Source: Casimicrobium huifangae (lineage in GTDB: Bacteria > Pseudomonadota > Gammaproteobacteria > Burkholderiales > Casimicrobiaceae). From it: a stretch of 64,000 bases of DNA. Made by a program: the position numbers and the translations under genes. Shown piece by piece: positions 37,210 through 47,699 of the stretch. The stretch covers positions 833,847-897,846 of the forward strand of contig NZ_CP041352.1 of the NCBI RefSeq assembly GCF_009746125.1, written 5' to 3'. Below the pieces are notes generated by a model. That model made no database searches. It had not been told where the DNA came from and saw only the letters and a list, made by a program, of their open reading frames with translations. The number at the start of each line of letters is the position of its first letter. Within the stretch, counting starts at the first letter, position 1.

Positions 37210-38458
37210 GACGCGCACTGATCTCGCGTGTGATTGCACGCGCAAGCACCACTTTCCCCATCTTAGGCATGCGCATTTCGCCCTCCGCCCCCCGTTCATC
37301 AATCAGCGTCACCTCGTTCTCATCGGCTCCAAAAGCGCTCTGCGCGTGGTTGGCGATGAGCAGGGGGATGCCTTTGCGCGCGCGCTTTTCGGCGCCGTAT
37401 TGCTCGACGTTTTCACTCTCTGCTGCGAAGCCGACACAGAATGGCGGCGTGCCGTTCCTGCGTGGATCGTTGCTGCGGCGAGCGTGTTTGGCAATGCGAG
37501 CGAGGATGTCTACCGTCGGTTCAAGATGGATGTTGAGCCCGGCGTCTGATTTCTTGATTTTCTGCTCGGCACTGCTGACCGGACGGTAATCGGCGACGGC
37601 GGCGACGGCGATGAAGACGTCGCTTTCATCGACTTCGGCCTCGACCGCCGCGAGCATCTGTGCTGCACTGATGACACTGATGCGACGAACACCGCCGGGC
37701 TCGCCCGGGGAGGCCCCAGCGAACGGCGTGGACAGATGCGTCGGCCCGCTCACCAGCACGACTTCGGCGCCCGCCTCGGCGCAAGCCTGCGCGAGGGCGT
37801 AGCCCATCTTGCCGCTGGAGTGGTTGGTGATTACTCGCACCGGGTCAATCGCCTCTTGCGTGGGGCCGGCGGTGATCAGTACGCGCTTGCCCAGCAACGT
37901 TTTCGGCTGCGCCCAAGCATCGAGTGCGGCCATGATTTCGGCGGGCTCAAGCATGCGGCCGTCGCCGATTTCGCCGCAGGCCTGGTCGCCATTGCCGGGG
38001 CCGACGATGTGCACACCATCAGCCTTGAGCGTTGCGACGTTGCGCTGGGTGGCCGGGTTTTGCCACATTTGCAGGTTCATCGCGGGCGCCACGATCAACG
38101 GGATGGTGCGGGCGAGCACCGTAGTGGAGAGCAGATCATCGCTGCGGCCGTGCACCAGTCGCGCCAGAAAGTCGGCCGACGCTGGTGCAATGAGCATCAC
38201 GTCGTTGTTGCGGGTGAGCTCAATGTGGGCCATGCCGTTGTCCGGCCGCGTGTCCCACAGGTCGCTGTAGACCGGCCGGCCGGACAGCGCCTGGAACGTG
38301 GCCGGGCCGACGAATTCGCGCGCGGCGGCGGTCATCGCGACCGTCACTTCACGGCCAGATTTGACCAGCAACCGCACCAGTTCGGCGGATTTGTAGGCAG
38401 CGATGCCGCCGGTGATGCCGAGCAGCACGCGCTGCGTCGGCTTGACTTGAGCTTCCAT
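37193..38458 (-). CDS. coaBC: Bifunctional CoaBC (PPC synthetase/decarboxylase)
   Basis: A 421-residue bifunctional enzyme of coenzyme A synthesis. The N-terminal flavoprotein decarboxylase (CoaC) has [16 protein letters not shown], the His region, and APAMNLQMW; the C-terminal synthetase (CoaB) starts at about 195 with [26 protein letters not shown] (shown in parts: [14 protein letters not shown]). The ATG at 38458 is chosen over an upstream in-frame reading. Essential metabolism; single gene. Confidence 0.96.
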   Translation of the reverse strand: MEAQVKPTQRVLLGITGGIAAYKSAELVRLLVKSGREVTVAMTAAAREFVGPATFQALSGRPVYSDLWDTRPDNGMAHIELTRNNDVMLIAPASADFLARLVHGRSDDLLSTTVLARTIPLIVAPAMNLQMWQNPATQRNVATLKADGVHIVGPGNGDQACGEIGDGRMLEPAEIMAALDAWAQPKTLLGKRVLITAGPTQEAIDPVRVITNHSSGKMGYALAQACAEAGAEVVLVSGPTHLSTPFAGASPGEPGGVRRISVISAAQMLAAVEAEVDESDVFIAVAAVADYRPVSSAEQKIKKSDAGLNIHLEPTVDILARIAKHARRSNDPRRNGTPPFCVGFAAESENVEQYGAEKRARKGIPLLIANHAQSAFGADENEVTLIDERGAEGEMRMPKMGKVVLARAITREISARLNPKV

Positions 38459-38499
38459 GCGCGCAGTGTAGCTGTCGCCGCTGGCGCGCTTTCCCGACG

Positions 38500-38592
38500 T
38501 CAACTTTTCAGCGAAAAGCGCAGCTGATATGGGCCTGGAACACAATTCCGCCGGAAGTCGACTTCTCGCCTTTTACGGGCCTGAGCCCAATG
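38500..38592. repeat. Palindromic intergenic repeat, copy 5
   Basis: Contains CAACTTTTCAGCGAAAAGCG, then CAGCTGATATGGGCCTGG, the core GGAAGTCGACTTCTCGCC and the right end GGGCCTGAGCCCAATGCC. It lies between divergent-end coaBC start and the pyk stop. Confidence 0.7.
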
Positions 38593-38617
38593 CCGACGGC
38601 AGTTCAGGAGAAAGCTG

Positions 38618-40060
38618 CTAGCTCCGGTGTTCGCCAACACGCACGACCTTCAGTGCGTTGGTGCCGCCGCTTTTGCCCATTGGCTCGCCGCAGCTCAACA
38701 CGATCAGATCGCCGTCGGCGACCGCAGCGCGCGATTTCAGCGCGTCTTCAGCGGCCTGCAGGGCGCGATCACGGTCGGCGTCGAACGGCACCACGACGGG
38801 GCGCACGCCGCGGTACAGTGCCGCGCGGCGGGCTGCGGCAATTTCCGGTGTCAGCGCGTAGATCGGCACGCCGCTGTCGTGGCGGCTCATCCAGAGCGCC
38901 GTGGAACCCGACTGTGAAAGCGCAGCGATCGCCTTTGCATTCAGGTGAAAGGCGGTGAACAACGATGCCATCGCAATGGCCTGATCGACGCGAACGAACT
39001 GCTGGTTGATGAAGTCTCGGTCCAGCTCGTACACCTGCGAACGTTCGGCCGCGAGCGCGATGGCGGCCATCGCCTTCACGGTTTCCACCGGGTATTTGCC
39101 AGCAGCTGATTCGGCCGACAGCATCACGGCGTCGGTGCCATCGAGCACCGCGTTGGCGACGTCGCTGACCTCGGCGCGGGTGGGCACCGGCGCGGTGATC
39201 ATGCTCTCCATCATCTGGGTTGCGGTGATCACCAGCTTGTTCTTGTCACGGGCGCGCACGATCATGCGCTTCTGCAGCGCCGGCACGGCGGCGTTGCCGA
39301 CCTCGACTGCGAGGTCGCCGCGGGCCACCATGATGCCGTCGCTGACCTCGATGATTTCGTCGAGCGTTTGCGGCACGATTGCCTCGGCACGTTCGATCTT
39401 GGCGATCAGCTTTGCCTTGCCGCCAGCGGCCGCCAGCACCGTGCGCGCGGTCTGCATGTCGGCGGCGCTCTTCGGGAACGATACGGCGAGGTAGTCAACG
39501 TCAATATCTACCGCAGTCTTGATGTCGGCTAGATCCTTGGCCGTCAGTGCCGGGGCCGTTAGGCCGCCGCCGAGCTTGTTGATGCCCTTGTTGTTGGAGA
39601 GTTCGCCACCGTGGATGACCACGGTATGCACGGCATCACCCTCTACCTTCGTCACCGTGAGCTGGATCAGGCCGTCGGCCAGCAGCAGCGTGTCGCCAGC
39701 CCTGACGTCCTGCGGTAATTGCTTGTAGTCGAGGCTGGCACGCTCACTGTTGGACAGCGGTGATTTGTTGTCGAGCGCGGCATCGAGAATGAAGGGCTGG
39801 CCCACCTCGAGATGAGCACGGCCGCCGTCGAACTTGCCGACGCGGATCTTCGGCCCCTGCAGGTCACCCATGATGCCGACCTCGCGTCCGCAGCGCGCTG
39901 CGGCCTCGCGCACACGCTGCGCCCGACCCGAATGGTCTTCCGGCGTGCCGTGCGAGAAATTGAGGCGGAACACATCGGCCCCGGCCTCGATCATCGCGGC
40001 AATGATGTCAACGGTATCGCTCGCAGGCCCGAGCGTGGCAACGATTTTGGTGGCTTTCAT
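38618..40060 (-). CDS. pyk: Pyruvate kinase
   Basis: A 480-residue glycolytic enzyme. Motifs: TKIVATLGPASD at the N-terminus, VFRLNFSHGTPEDH, the metal site IMVARGDLAVEVG, the active-site MIVRARDKNKLVITATQMMESM (split: NKLVITATQMMESM), and a complete C-terminal allosteric domain. The start MKATKIVATLGP is at 40060. Upstream in-frame codons do not fit. Confidence 0.97.
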   Translation of the reverse strand: MKATKIVATLGPASDTVDIIAAMIEAGADVFRLNFSHGTPEDHSGRAQRVREAAARCGREVGIMGDLQGPKIRVGKFDGGRAHLEVGQPFILDAALDNKSPLSNSERASLDYKQLPQDVRAGDTLLLADGLIQLTVTKVEGDAVHTVVIHGGELSNNKGINKLGGGLTAPALTAKDLADIKTAVDIDVDYLAVSFPKSAADMQTARTVLAAAGGKAKLIAKIERAEAIVPQTLDEIIEVSDGIMVARGDLAVEVGNAAVPALQKRMIVRARDKNKLVITATQMMESMITAPVPTRAEVSDVANAVLDGTDAVMLSAESAAGKYPVETVKAMAAIALAAERSQVYELDRDFINQQFVRVDQAIAMASLFTAFHLNAKAIAALSQSGSTALWMSRHDSGVPIYALTPEIAAARRAALYRGVRPVVVPFDADRDRALQAAEDALKSRAAVADGDLIVLSCGEPMGKSGGTNALKVVRVGEHRS

Positions 40061-40137
40061 GCGGACGAGTGTAGTCTCGCCGGATGTCTGTAGTGCGCGG
40101 TAGTGCCACTGACGCGCAGTCGCACCAGCAATCCCGA

Positions 40138-40590
40138 TCAACTCTGGCAGTCTCCGGCACGCACCGCGCGAATCACTTCCTTGCGGTGCTGTTTCTCGCC
40201 GAACTTGGTGCCGATGGTGTCGACTTCGGCGGTGTATTCGGTCGGGCTTACGATAGTGATCACTGTGGTGTTTTCGCCGCGAATGCCGGGCAAACGGCAG
40301 GTGGCGTGAACTTTGTAGCGGTTGTCGCCCACCTTGCTGTCCTCAGTCTTGCACAGCAGATTGGTGATCGAAAGTACCCGCGAGATTTCCTTGCGCGGGC
40401 TGGCGCAATATTCGGTGTTGCGCGTTTCGTACTCAACCGGGTTGAGGTCAAGCTTCTCGATCTTGCGTTCCACCTTCCACAGGCCGGGCTGAAGCTGGTC
40501 GAGCGGAATGGAATCAATCGCGTGCACCGGCAGGCAAGCCGCAGCCATCGGCAGCACGAGCGTCAGAAGGGGGAAATGACGAAGGTTCAT
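40138..40590 (-). CDS. DUF3617 domain protein, exported
   Basis: A 150-residue periplasmic protein with a signal peptide (FPLLTLVLPMAAACLPVHA). The DUF3617 signature PGLWKVERKIEKL starts soon after, and the two Cys in YCASPRK and LLCKTED with later C in ATCRLPG and AGDCQS suggest two disulfides. Function unknown. It shares its strand with pyk but is separated by 77 bases. Confidence 0.75.
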   Translation of the reverse strand: MNLRHFPLLTLVLPMAAACLPVHAIDSIPLDQLQPGLWKVERKIEKLDLNPVEYETRNTEYCASPRKEISRVLSITNLLCKTEDSKVGDNRYKVHATCRLPGIRGENTTVITIVSPTEYTAEVDTIGTKFGEKQHRKEVIRAVRAGDCQS

Positions 40591-40735
40591 GGCAAACAAC
40601 AACGCCTCGGCCAGACAATTGTTGACGTGGCGGGACGACGGGCCGGGAAGCAGAACCTCGAAAACTGTAGCCTGGCTGCTCGCAGCCGGGTGCGTGCGCC
40701 GGAACCCGGACGCAAGCATCCGGGCTACCTTGTGG

Positions 40736-42412
40736 CTACAGATCGGTCACGGCACCTTTGCTCGCGCTCGAAGCCAGCAGCGCAAACTTGGACATCACGC
40801 CCCTGGTGTAGCGGGGCGGCGGTGCCGTCCACTTGGCACGGCGCGCGGCGATGGTCGCTTCGTCCACGTTGAGCTGGATCAGTAGCTGGTGCGCATCCAC
40901 TGTGATCGAGTCGCCTTCTTCCACCAGCGCCAGCAATCCGCCCACCTGTGCCTCCGGTGCGATGTGGCCGACCACCATGCCCCAGGTGCCACCCGAAAAG
41001 CGGCCGTCGGTGATCAGCGCGACGGTTTCGCCCATGCCCTTGCCGATGATGGCGCTGGTCGGGGCCAGCATTTCGCGCATGCCGGGGCCGCCCTTCGGCC
41101 CCTCGTAGCGCAACACCAGCACATCACCGTGGTTGATCCTGTTCGCCATGATGGCGTCCATGCACTCCGGCTCACTGTTGAACACGCGGGCCGGGCCGGT
41201 CAGCACCGGGTTTTTGAGGCCGGTGATCTTGGCCACGCAGCCCTCGGGCGCCAGATTGCCTTTGAGGATGGCGAGATGGCCCTGGGCGTAGAGCGGATTG
41301 TCCGGCTGGCGAATGACGTCCTGATCCTTGCGCGGCAGGTCAGGTACGTTGGCCAGCTCTTCGGCCATTGTGCGGCCGGTGATCGTCATGCAGTCGCCGT
41401 GCAGCAAGCCCTTGTTGAGCAACAGCTTCAGCACTTGCGGCACGCCGCCGACTGCGTGCAGATCGGTCATGACGTACTGGCCCGAGGGCTTCAAGTCGCA
41501 CAGCACCGGCACCTTCTTGCGCATGCGCTCGAAGTCGTCGATGGTCCAGTCGATGCCTGCGGCGTGGGTGATGGCCAGGTAGTGCAGCACGGCATTGGTG
41601 GAGCCACCGGTCGCCATGATCAACGCGACGGCGTTCTCAATCGACTTCTTGTTGATGATGTCGAGCGGCTTCAAATCCTTCTTGATCGCTTCGACCAGAA
41701 CCCGGCTCGATTCGGCCACGCTGTCGGCCTTTTCCGGGTCGGGGTTGGCCATCGACGATGAACCGAGCAGGCTCATGCCGAGCGCTTCGAACGAGGACGA
41801 CATGGTGTTTGCGGTGTACATGCCGCCACAGGCGCCGTTGGTCGGGCAGGCGTGCTTTTCGATGCCGTCGAAATCTTCCTGGCTGATGGTGCCTGCCGCC
41901 ATCTTGCCTACCGCTTCGAACGGCGACACGATGGTCAGCGGCTGGCCTTTCCAGTGCCCCGGCTTGATGGTGCCGCCGTAGCAGTAAATCGCCGGAATGT
42001 TCATGCGGCACATCGCAATCATGCCGCCGGGCATGTTCTTGTCACAGGCGCCGATCACCAGCACACCGTCCATCATCTGGCTTTGCGTGGCAGTCTCAAT
42101 GGCATCGGCGATCACCTCGCGCGACACCAGCGAATACTTCATCCCCTCGGTGCCCATGCTGATGCCGTCGGTGACGGTGATGACGCCGTACATCTGTGGC
42201 ATGCCGCCGGCGGCCTTGATTGCCTCAACCGCACGATCAGCCAGCGGCTGGATGCCGGCGTTGCAGGGGTTTAACGTGCTGTGGCCATTGGCGACGCCGA
42301 CAATGGGCTTCTCAAAATCGCCGTCGCCGAAGCCGACGGCGCGAAGCATGGCGCGGTTGGGGGAACGGGCGACACCCGCGGTGATGAGTTTGCTGCGGCG
42401 GTTGTAGGACAT
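40736..42412 (-). CDS. ilvD: Dihydroxy-acid dehydratase
   Basis: A 558-residue Fe-S dehydratase of valine, leucine and isoleucine synthesis. The cluster ligands lie in [11 protein letters not shown] and [18 protein letters not shown]; further signatures are [12 protein letters not shown] and [19 protein letters not shown]. The size fits the short (about 560 residue) [2Fe-2S] type common outside enterics. Divergent from lgt. Confidence 0.97.
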   Translation of the reverse strand: MSYNRRSKLITAGVARSPNRAMLRAVGFGDGDFEKPIVGVANGHSTLNPCNAGIQPLADRAVEAIKAAGGMPQMYGVITVTDGISMGTEGMKYSLVSREVIADAIETATQSQMMDGVLVIGACDKNMPGGMIAMCRMNIPAIYCYGGTIKPGHWKGQPLTIVSPFEAVGKMAAGTISQEDFDGIEKHACPTNGACGGMYTANTMSSSFEALGMSLLGSSSMANPDPEKADSVAESSRVLVEAIKKDLKPLDIINKKSIENAVALIMATGGSTNAVLHYLAITHAAGIDWTIDDFERMRKKVPVLCDLKPSGQYVMTDLHAVGGVPQVLKLLLNKGLLHGDCMTITGRTMAEELANVPDLPRKDQDVIRQPDNPLYAQGHLAILKGNLAPEGCVAKITGLKNPVLTGPARVFNSEPECMDAIMANRINHGDVLVLRYEGPKGGPGMREMLAPTSAIIGKGMGETVALITDGRFSGGTWGMVVGHIAPEAQVGGLLALVEEGDSITVDAHQLLIQLNVDEATIAARRAKWTAPPPRYTRGVMSKFALLASSASKGAVTDL

Positions 42413-42423
42413 GTTCTTTGGAG

Positions 42424-42588
42424 GACGAATGACGAAGGACGGATGACGAAACAGAAGCGCGGCAACGCCCGCTTGCTGCTGGCTATTCTCTCACCCCACC
42501 CTGTCCGCCTTACACTCGCAGTCCGTCCAGTGACGAACGGCCGTTTCGCGGCTGGACTTCGTCATTCGTCATTCGTCTTTTCGTCCTG
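42424..42588. repeat. Inverted pair of GACGAATGACGAA-type repeats
   Basis: GACGAATGACGAAGGACGG at 42424 and GTCATTCGTCATTCGTC at about 42559 face each other between ilvD and lgt; a related segment is at 31988. They could form a large stem. Confidence 0.6.
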
Positions 42589-42596
42589 CGAAGCAA

Positions 42597-43376
42597 ATGC
42601 TGATTCACCCCGAAATCGACCCGATCGCTGTTCAAATCGGCCCGCTGGCTGTGCGCTGGTACGGGCTGATGTATCTTGCCGCGTTCGCCATGTTTCTGCT
42701 GCTCGGTCGCTATCGGGCGCGGCAGCAGATCCTCAAGGGCTGGAAGCCTGCCGATCTCGACGATCTGCTGCTCTACGGCATTCTTGGTGTGGTGCTCGGC
42801 GGGCGCATCGGCTATTGCCTGTTCTACAAACCAGGCTACTACCTTGCCAATCCGCTGGAAATTTTTGCCGTGTGGCAGGGTGGCATGAGCTTTCATGGCG
42901 GCCTGCTCGGCGTACTTTTTGCCATGTGGCTTTACGGACGGCGCACCGAGCGGCCTTTCTGGCGGGTGATGGATTTCATCGCGCCGCTGGTGCCACCGGG
43001 CCTGGGCGCGGGGCGCATGGGCAATTTCATCAACGCCGAGCTGCCGGGCCGCGCGGCCGACCCGTCACTGCCGTGGGCGATGGTGTTCCCGCATGTAGAT
43101 CAGATCCCGCGCCACCCGTCGCAGCTGTACCAGTTCTTTGCAGAAGGCGTGGTGCTGTTCGTGCTGGTCTGGCTGTTCTCGCGCAAATCCCGCCCGGACG
43201 GTCGCGTCGCCGGCATGTTCGCGCTTGGCTACGGCGCACTGCGTTTCACCACCGAGTTCTTCCGCGAGCCGGACAGCTTCCTGGGTTTCCTGTCGCTCGG
43301 GTTGACGATGGGGCAGTGGCTTTGCGTGCCGCTGATGGCGATTGGGGTCTGGTTGCTGGTGCGGCGGGTGAAGTAG
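42597..43376 (+). CDS. lgt: Prolipoprotein diacylglyceryl transferase
   Basis: A 259-residue inner-membrane enzyme with about seven hydrophobic segments. Conserved points: [22 protein letters not shown], the catalytic region [26 protein letters not shown] with the key Arg, and [12 protein letters not shown]. It attaches diacylglycerol to lipoprotein cysteines, here including SodC and DsbC. Divergent from ilvD. Confidence 0.96.
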   Translation: MLIHPEIDPIAVQIGPLAVRWYGLMYLAAFAMFLLLGRYRARQQILKGWKPADLDDLLLYGILGVVLGGRIGYCLFYKPGYYLANPLEIFAVWQGGMSFHGGLLGVLFAMWLYGRRTERPFWRVMDFIAPLVPPGLGAGRMGNFINAELPGRAADPSLPWAMVFPHVDQIPRHPSQLYQFFAEGVVLFVLVWLFSRKSRPDGRVAGMFALGYGALRFTTEFFREPDSFLGFLSLGLTMGQWLCVPLMAIGVWLLVRRVK

Positions 43377-43398
43377 TGCGCGTCCGCAGGTAGCGAGC

Positions 43399-44532
43399 AT
43401 GAAGCGCCGTTTGGCGGTCGTTCTTGTCGGGATGGTGGTACTCGCCGCGCTGTGGTTCGCCTTTGGCCACCCAAACGACGCGACGCCGACTCAAACTCAC
43501 GCGGCGGCAGAAGCGCCGGCGCCCAGCCGCGTGCCGCCACGGGATGGCTTGCCTTCGCGCGTGCTGAACAGCGGGATTGCATCGGTTTCGACCCCGTCTG
43601 TGCGCATGTGGCCGGAGCAGAAACTGCCGTTCACAACACGCGCGCGTCACCTTAGCGTGCGGGACCTGCAATGGGATGCAGCAATCGCCGGAAGCCCGGC
43701 AGCCGCCGCTGAAGCGTTGCAGTGGAGCCTGTATTGCATGTCGACGTACATGGCACGACCAACCGCCTCCGGGGCCGAAAGCATCTATCCAATACCGATG
43801 CGCTGGCCTGACAAGGTACTCGCTGCGGTTTCATGGTACTACCGGGAAGCGGCGGCGGCTCGCGCACGTGGAGAACAGTTGGACGAGGCGGCGTATCAGG
43901 CGTCGCTGTCACCAGATGAGGTGGCGCGTCCTGTGGCCCTGTCGCCCGAGCAGGCTGCGTACCGCTTTTCGCTCATGGAAGCGGCCCAATCAGAGTGCGC
44001 GGGACCCGGCGTGGGGGCGTGGCGCGAAGCGCTACTCAAGTCGGTCAAGGCAGGTGGGTCGCCTCTGGCGGACTTGCTCAATGCGCGACAACCAACCGTG
44101 CGTCCCGAGTCTGACGATGATCGCCGCAAGACCAACGCTATATACCGTGAGGCTATCGAACGCGCCATTCGCGAGGGCGACTTGCCGGCGCTTCAAACTT
44201 GGGCGCGCTTCACATCAAACGTCGAAGTCGACTGGGGCGGTCGGGGAATTGACGGTTGGGAGCTTTCGGCGCTGCACATGGACGGTGGGCGACTTGCCCT
44301 GCAGCTGGCACTGTGTGACATCGCGGTCGACTGCAGCGCCGATGGGTTCGCGGCGCGGTCAGTCTGTATGGACTACGGAGCCTGTAATGGGGCGACTTTG
44401 TCCGCGCGGCTCCGCCAGGCACTTGGTCGGGACGGCCTCGCACCGGACGTGCTCGACACGGCCGCAGCGGAAATTCGAGACAGCATTGAATCGGGCAACC
44501 TCGAGAAATTCAACCTCCACCGCAGGTTCTGA
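43399..44532 (+). CDS. Unknown membrane-anchored protein
   Basis: A 377-residue protein with one N-terminal transmembrane segment (LAVVLVGMVVLAALWFAFG), then a Pro/Ala-rich linker and a mostly helical domain. Seven cysteines are scattered in the soluble part, clustered near the C-terminus (LCDIAVDCSADG, VCMDYGACNG), consistent with periplasmic disulfides. No family recognised. It follows lgt by 22 bases but need not share its operon. Confidence 0.7.
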   Translation: MKRRLAVVLVGMVVLAALWFAFGHPNDATPTQTHAAAEAPAPSRVPPRDGLPSRVLNSGIASVSTPSVRMWPEQKLPFTTRARHLSVRDLQWDAAIAGSPAAAAEALQWSLYCMSTYMARPTASGAESIYPIPMRWPDKVLAAVSWYYREAAAARARGEQLDEAAYQASLSPDEVARPVALSPEQAAYRFSLMEAAQSECAGPGVGAWREALLKSVKAGGSPLADLLNARQPTVRPESDDDRRKTNAIYREAIERAIREGDLPALQTWARFTSNVEVDWGGRGIDGWELSALHMDGGRLALQLALCDIAVDCSADGFAARSVCMDYGACNGATLSARLRQALGRDGLAPDVLDTAAAEIRDSIESGNLEKFNLHRRF

Positions 44533-44580
44533 AGCAATCGACCGCAGCGTGGATCAGGTGCGCAAAAACGACTGAGCGCG

Positions 44581-44964
44581 CTACTCCACCCGCCGGAACT
44601 CCCCATCCATCGTCCGCGGTCCGCTGGCGGTGACGGTGGCAGGTTGGGCGACGGCGCGACTCGGGATCAACAGCAGAAACAGCGCGAAAACGTCGCTGAG
44701 AAAGCCGGGCGCCAGCAGTAGCAGGGCGGCGAGCAGTCGGCGGCCGCTGTCAAATACGATGGGGCGCAGCGTCATGCTTTGCATTGCGGCAGCGAAACGG
44801 CTGCGCAGATTTCGCGTTTCCCGCTTGAAGATGGTCACACCGAATATGACGCCTGGAACAAACAGAGCCCAGCCCGGAACGTTCAGCGCTTCGGCCAATC
44901 GAAGGGTGGCGTAGATGTCGAGCATCGGCAGCGCAACTAAAATTCCAAGCATTACCAGTGGCAT
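44581..44964 (-). CDS. fxsA: FxsA family membrane protein
   Basis: A 127-residue inner-membrane protein with four hydrophobic segments. The family pattern LVMLGILVALPMLDIYATLR and GVIFGVTIF, then LLLLAPGFLSDVFALFLLL, is present. FxsA in E. coli relieves phage exclusion when overproduced; its normal role is unknown. Convergent with the preceding gene. Confidence 0.87.
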   Translation of the reverse strand: MPLVMLGILVALPMLDIYATLRLAEALNVPGWALFVPGVIFGVTIFKRETRNLRSRFAAAMQSMTLRPIVFDSGRRLLAALLLLAPGFLSDVFALFLLLIPSRAVAQPATVTASGPRTMDGEFRRVE

Positions 44965-45036
44965 GAATGACTCCCAACGGGTTCCGGCGCCGGCAGGTCC
45001 GTGCCACCGAAATCAACGCAATACGTGGTGCATAGT

Positions 45037-45615
45037 ATGACAGCAGCCATCAAAAAAAGTGCGCCAGCGACGGCTGGCTGGCGCAATGCATGGGTGGCTG
45101 TTGCGGTTTGCGGACTGCTTTCGCTCGCCGTCAGCGCCCAGTCGTCGGCACCACGCACCGCGTCGGCGCCGGTGGGCTCGGCGTCTCCCGCAACATTGCC
45201 TGCACCGTTGCCGGTAGATGAAGCATTTCCGATCACGGCGGCGCTGGAACGCGGCAAGTATGTGCTGCGCGTTGACGTGATGCCGGGGCACTATCTTTAT
45301 CGTGACCGCTTCGAGCTGTCGGCCGGCGGCCGCGCGCTTGTCAACCTCTCGCTGCCGAAGGGCAAGATGAAGCAGGACCCGAATTTTGGCCGGGTGGAGA
45401 TTTACGACCAGCCGTTACAACTGGTTGCGGCCTCGCCCGCCGCCGCAGCAGGCGAGCTGAAACTCGTCTTTCAGGGCTGCTCGGAGGAGGCCGGGGTTTG
45501 CTACCCGCCGACCACGCGGACGTTCCGGCCCGCCGCTGACGGCAAGGAAGTAGCGGCGGTGGAAGGCGGGAGTACCAGTTTCAAGCAGCAGTTTCGCAAG
45601 CGCGTGAGTCAGTGA
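45037..45615 (+). CDS. DsbD alpha-domain protein (stand-alone)
   Basis: A 192-residue exported protein with a signal peptide (VAVAVCGLLSLAVSAQ). The DsbD-alpha signatures are present: GHYLYRDRFELSAGG, LPKGKMKQDPNFG and VFQGCSEEAGVCYPP, which carries the two active cysteines. In a normal DsbD this domain is fused to a membrane beta domain and a C-terminal thioredoxin. Here it stands alone, and the next gene supplies a thioredoxin. No CcdA-like membrane carrier is in the window. Confidence 0.85.
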   Translation: MTAAIKKSAPATAGWRNAWVAVAVCGLLSLAVSAQSSAPRTASAPVGSASPATLPAPLPVDEAFPITAALERGKYVLRVDVMPGHYLYRDRFELSAGGRALVNLSLPKGKMKQDPNFGRVEIYDQPLQLVAASPAAAAGELKLVFQGCSEEAGVCYPPTTRTFRPAADGKEVAAVEGGSTSFKQQFRKRVSQ

Positions 45616-45624
45616 GAGTGAGCG

Positions 45625-46158
45625 ATGAGTGAAGCGATGAGCGGCGGACGCCGGGCCCTGTTGCTTGGCGCGGCCGGTGTTTCGGCCTGCGCCGTGGGCG
45701 TGCTGGGTGGGCACTGGTGGCTGACGCGCGGCGTGGTGAAGGGCGAGGAGGCCAAGCTGCTGGGCGCCAGCTTCGAGGGACTGGACGGTGGCAAACCGAC
45801 GCCGATGTCCACCTGGCAGGGCAAAACGCTGGTGATCAACTTCTGGGCGACTTGGTGTGGGCCGTGCCGTGAAGAAATGCCTGAATTCGTGAAGGCTCAG
45901 AAGGACTTTGGGGCTAAAGGCCTGCAATTGGTTGGCATCGCCGTTGATCGTCGCGAACCCGTGCAGCGATTCGTCAAGGAAATCGGCGTCAACTATCCAG
46001 TTCTGCTGGCTGACGTGGCGTGGCTGGACGAACTGAAGGCGATGGGTAACCCGCAGAGCGTATTGCCGTTCTCGTTGGCTGTTTCGCCAGCCGGAGAAGT
46101 GTTGCTTCGTCGTGTAGGTCGCCTCAAGTACAGCGAAATTGCGTCGATGATCGGCTAA
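45625..46158 (+). CDS. TlpA-like membrane-anchored thioredoxin
   Basis: A 177-residue TlpA-family disulfide reductase. The N-terminal segment GGRRALLLGAAGVSACAVGV is an uncleaved or Tat-like anchor, and the thioredoxin centre is FWATWCGPCREEMPEF with C78 and C81. The cis-proline loop is in LPFSLAVSPAG. It starts nine bases after the DsbD-alpha gene, so the two are almost surely one operon and may form a two-part thiol relay. Confidence 0.87.
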   Translation: MSEAMSGGRRALLLGAAGVSACAVGVLGGHWWLTRGVVKGEEAKLLGASFEGLDGGKPTPMSTWQGKTLVINFWATWCGPCREEMPEFVKAQKDFGAKGLQLVGIAVDRREPVQRFVKEIGVNYPVLLADVAWLDELKAMGNPQSVLPFSLAVSPAGEVLLRRVGRLKYSEIASMIG

Positions 46159-46508
46159 TTTCAGCTCCAGACTGGCTGCCGATTTGAGGCAGGAATGGGC
46201 CGGCACGGGATGGTCAGCTTTTCGCCGTAGCCCGCATCCAATAAGGGCTGAACGCTAAAAAGAGCGAAGAGTTGACTTTATGGAATTTTAGGCTATAAGC
46301 CCAGCTTGTAAGCCATTCTCGTGGCAAAGCCATATGGCGATTGACTCGATCGCTGGCCGCGCCTCGCGGGCTCGCTGGGCGGCATCCCCCGATCAAATTG
46401 CCCGGAAAATTCTGTCGCTATCTGGCAACAAATCCGGATTTCAGGCAAACTATCGCCTATCTCAATTCAACTCGCCTTGATTTTTTTGATCGATGCGAGT
46501 CATTCTTG
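46159..46508. other. Gap before aroQ
   Basis: Contains repeat copy 6 at 46213-46313. The remaining 195 bases have no gene I can support; the in-frame extension of aroQ here lacks family similarity. Confidence 0.5.
46213..46313. repeat. Palindromic intergenic repeat, copy 6
   Basis: TCAGCTTTTCGCCGTAGCCC, then CCAATAAGGGCTGAACGC, GCGAAGAGTTGACTTTATGG, and GGCTATAAGCCCAGC. Divergent but aligns well with the other copies. Confidence 0.65.
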
Positions 46509-47018
46509 ATGGCGAAAGACGCTAAATCGGCCGCTGCAAAGGCCGACAAGTCACGCAAATCGGACAAGGAGACGGCGCCTCGCCTGCTCCTGCTGCACGG
46601 GCCGAACCTGAACCTGCTTGGCACCCGGGAACCCGAGAAGTACGGATCGACGACTCTCGCCCAACTCGAGTCGCATCTGGTCAAGCGCGCCGAAAAGGCC
46701 GGTTTTGAGCTCGATTGCCTGCAAAGCAATCACGAAGGCGTGCTGCTTGACCGCATCCACGCCAGCCGTACCGACGGCACCCGCGCCTGCATCATTAACG
46801 CGGGCGCCTTCACCCACACCAGTGTGGCCCTGCGCGACGCCTTTGCCGGCGCTTCGCTGCCGTTCATCGAAGTCCACATCACCAATGTGCATGCGCGGGA
46901 GGAATTTCGCCATCACTCTTATCTGAGCGCCATTGCGCGCGGCATCATCGTAGGAATGGGCGTGCGTGGCTATGACCTCGCGCTCGACTTCCTGATTACG
47001 GAATACGGCAACCGCTGA
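46509..47018 (+). CDS. aroQ: Type II 3-dehydroquinate dehydratase
   Basis: A 169-residue shikimate-pathway enzyme. The core [21 protein letters not shown] holds the catalytic Arg and Tyr, and the second motif [16 protein letters not shown] and [17 protein letters not shown] the catalytic His. Residues 1-22 are an extra Lys/Ala-rich tail not found in the shortest homologues (about 146 residues). The ATG at 46509 was preferred to an upstream in-frame reading. Confidence 0.95.
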   Translation: MAKDAKSAAAKADKSRKSDKETAPRLLLLHGPNLNLLGTREPEKYGSTTLAQLESHLVKRAEKAGFELDCLQSNHEGVLLDRIHASRTDGTRACIINAGAFTHTSVALRDAFAGASLPFIEVHITNVHAREEFRHHSYLSAIARGIIVGMGVRGYDLALDFLITEYGNR

Positions 47019-47159
47019 CCGCGGCGCTGCCGTCAATTTGCCCAAACGCCCACCCGGCTCCGGCAAACACCCCATCAACCACGTAGTACACGCCAGTAGT
47101 ACAACGGCTGCGGCGCCACCCGCGGCAACCGCAATCTTCCAGCAGAGGAGACCCGTCGC

Positions 47160-47645
<486 letters not shown>

Positions 47646-47699
47646 ATCAAGATCACGATGGCGCTCTCCCTTGCCTCGGCCAAGAAGCCGGAATCACAG

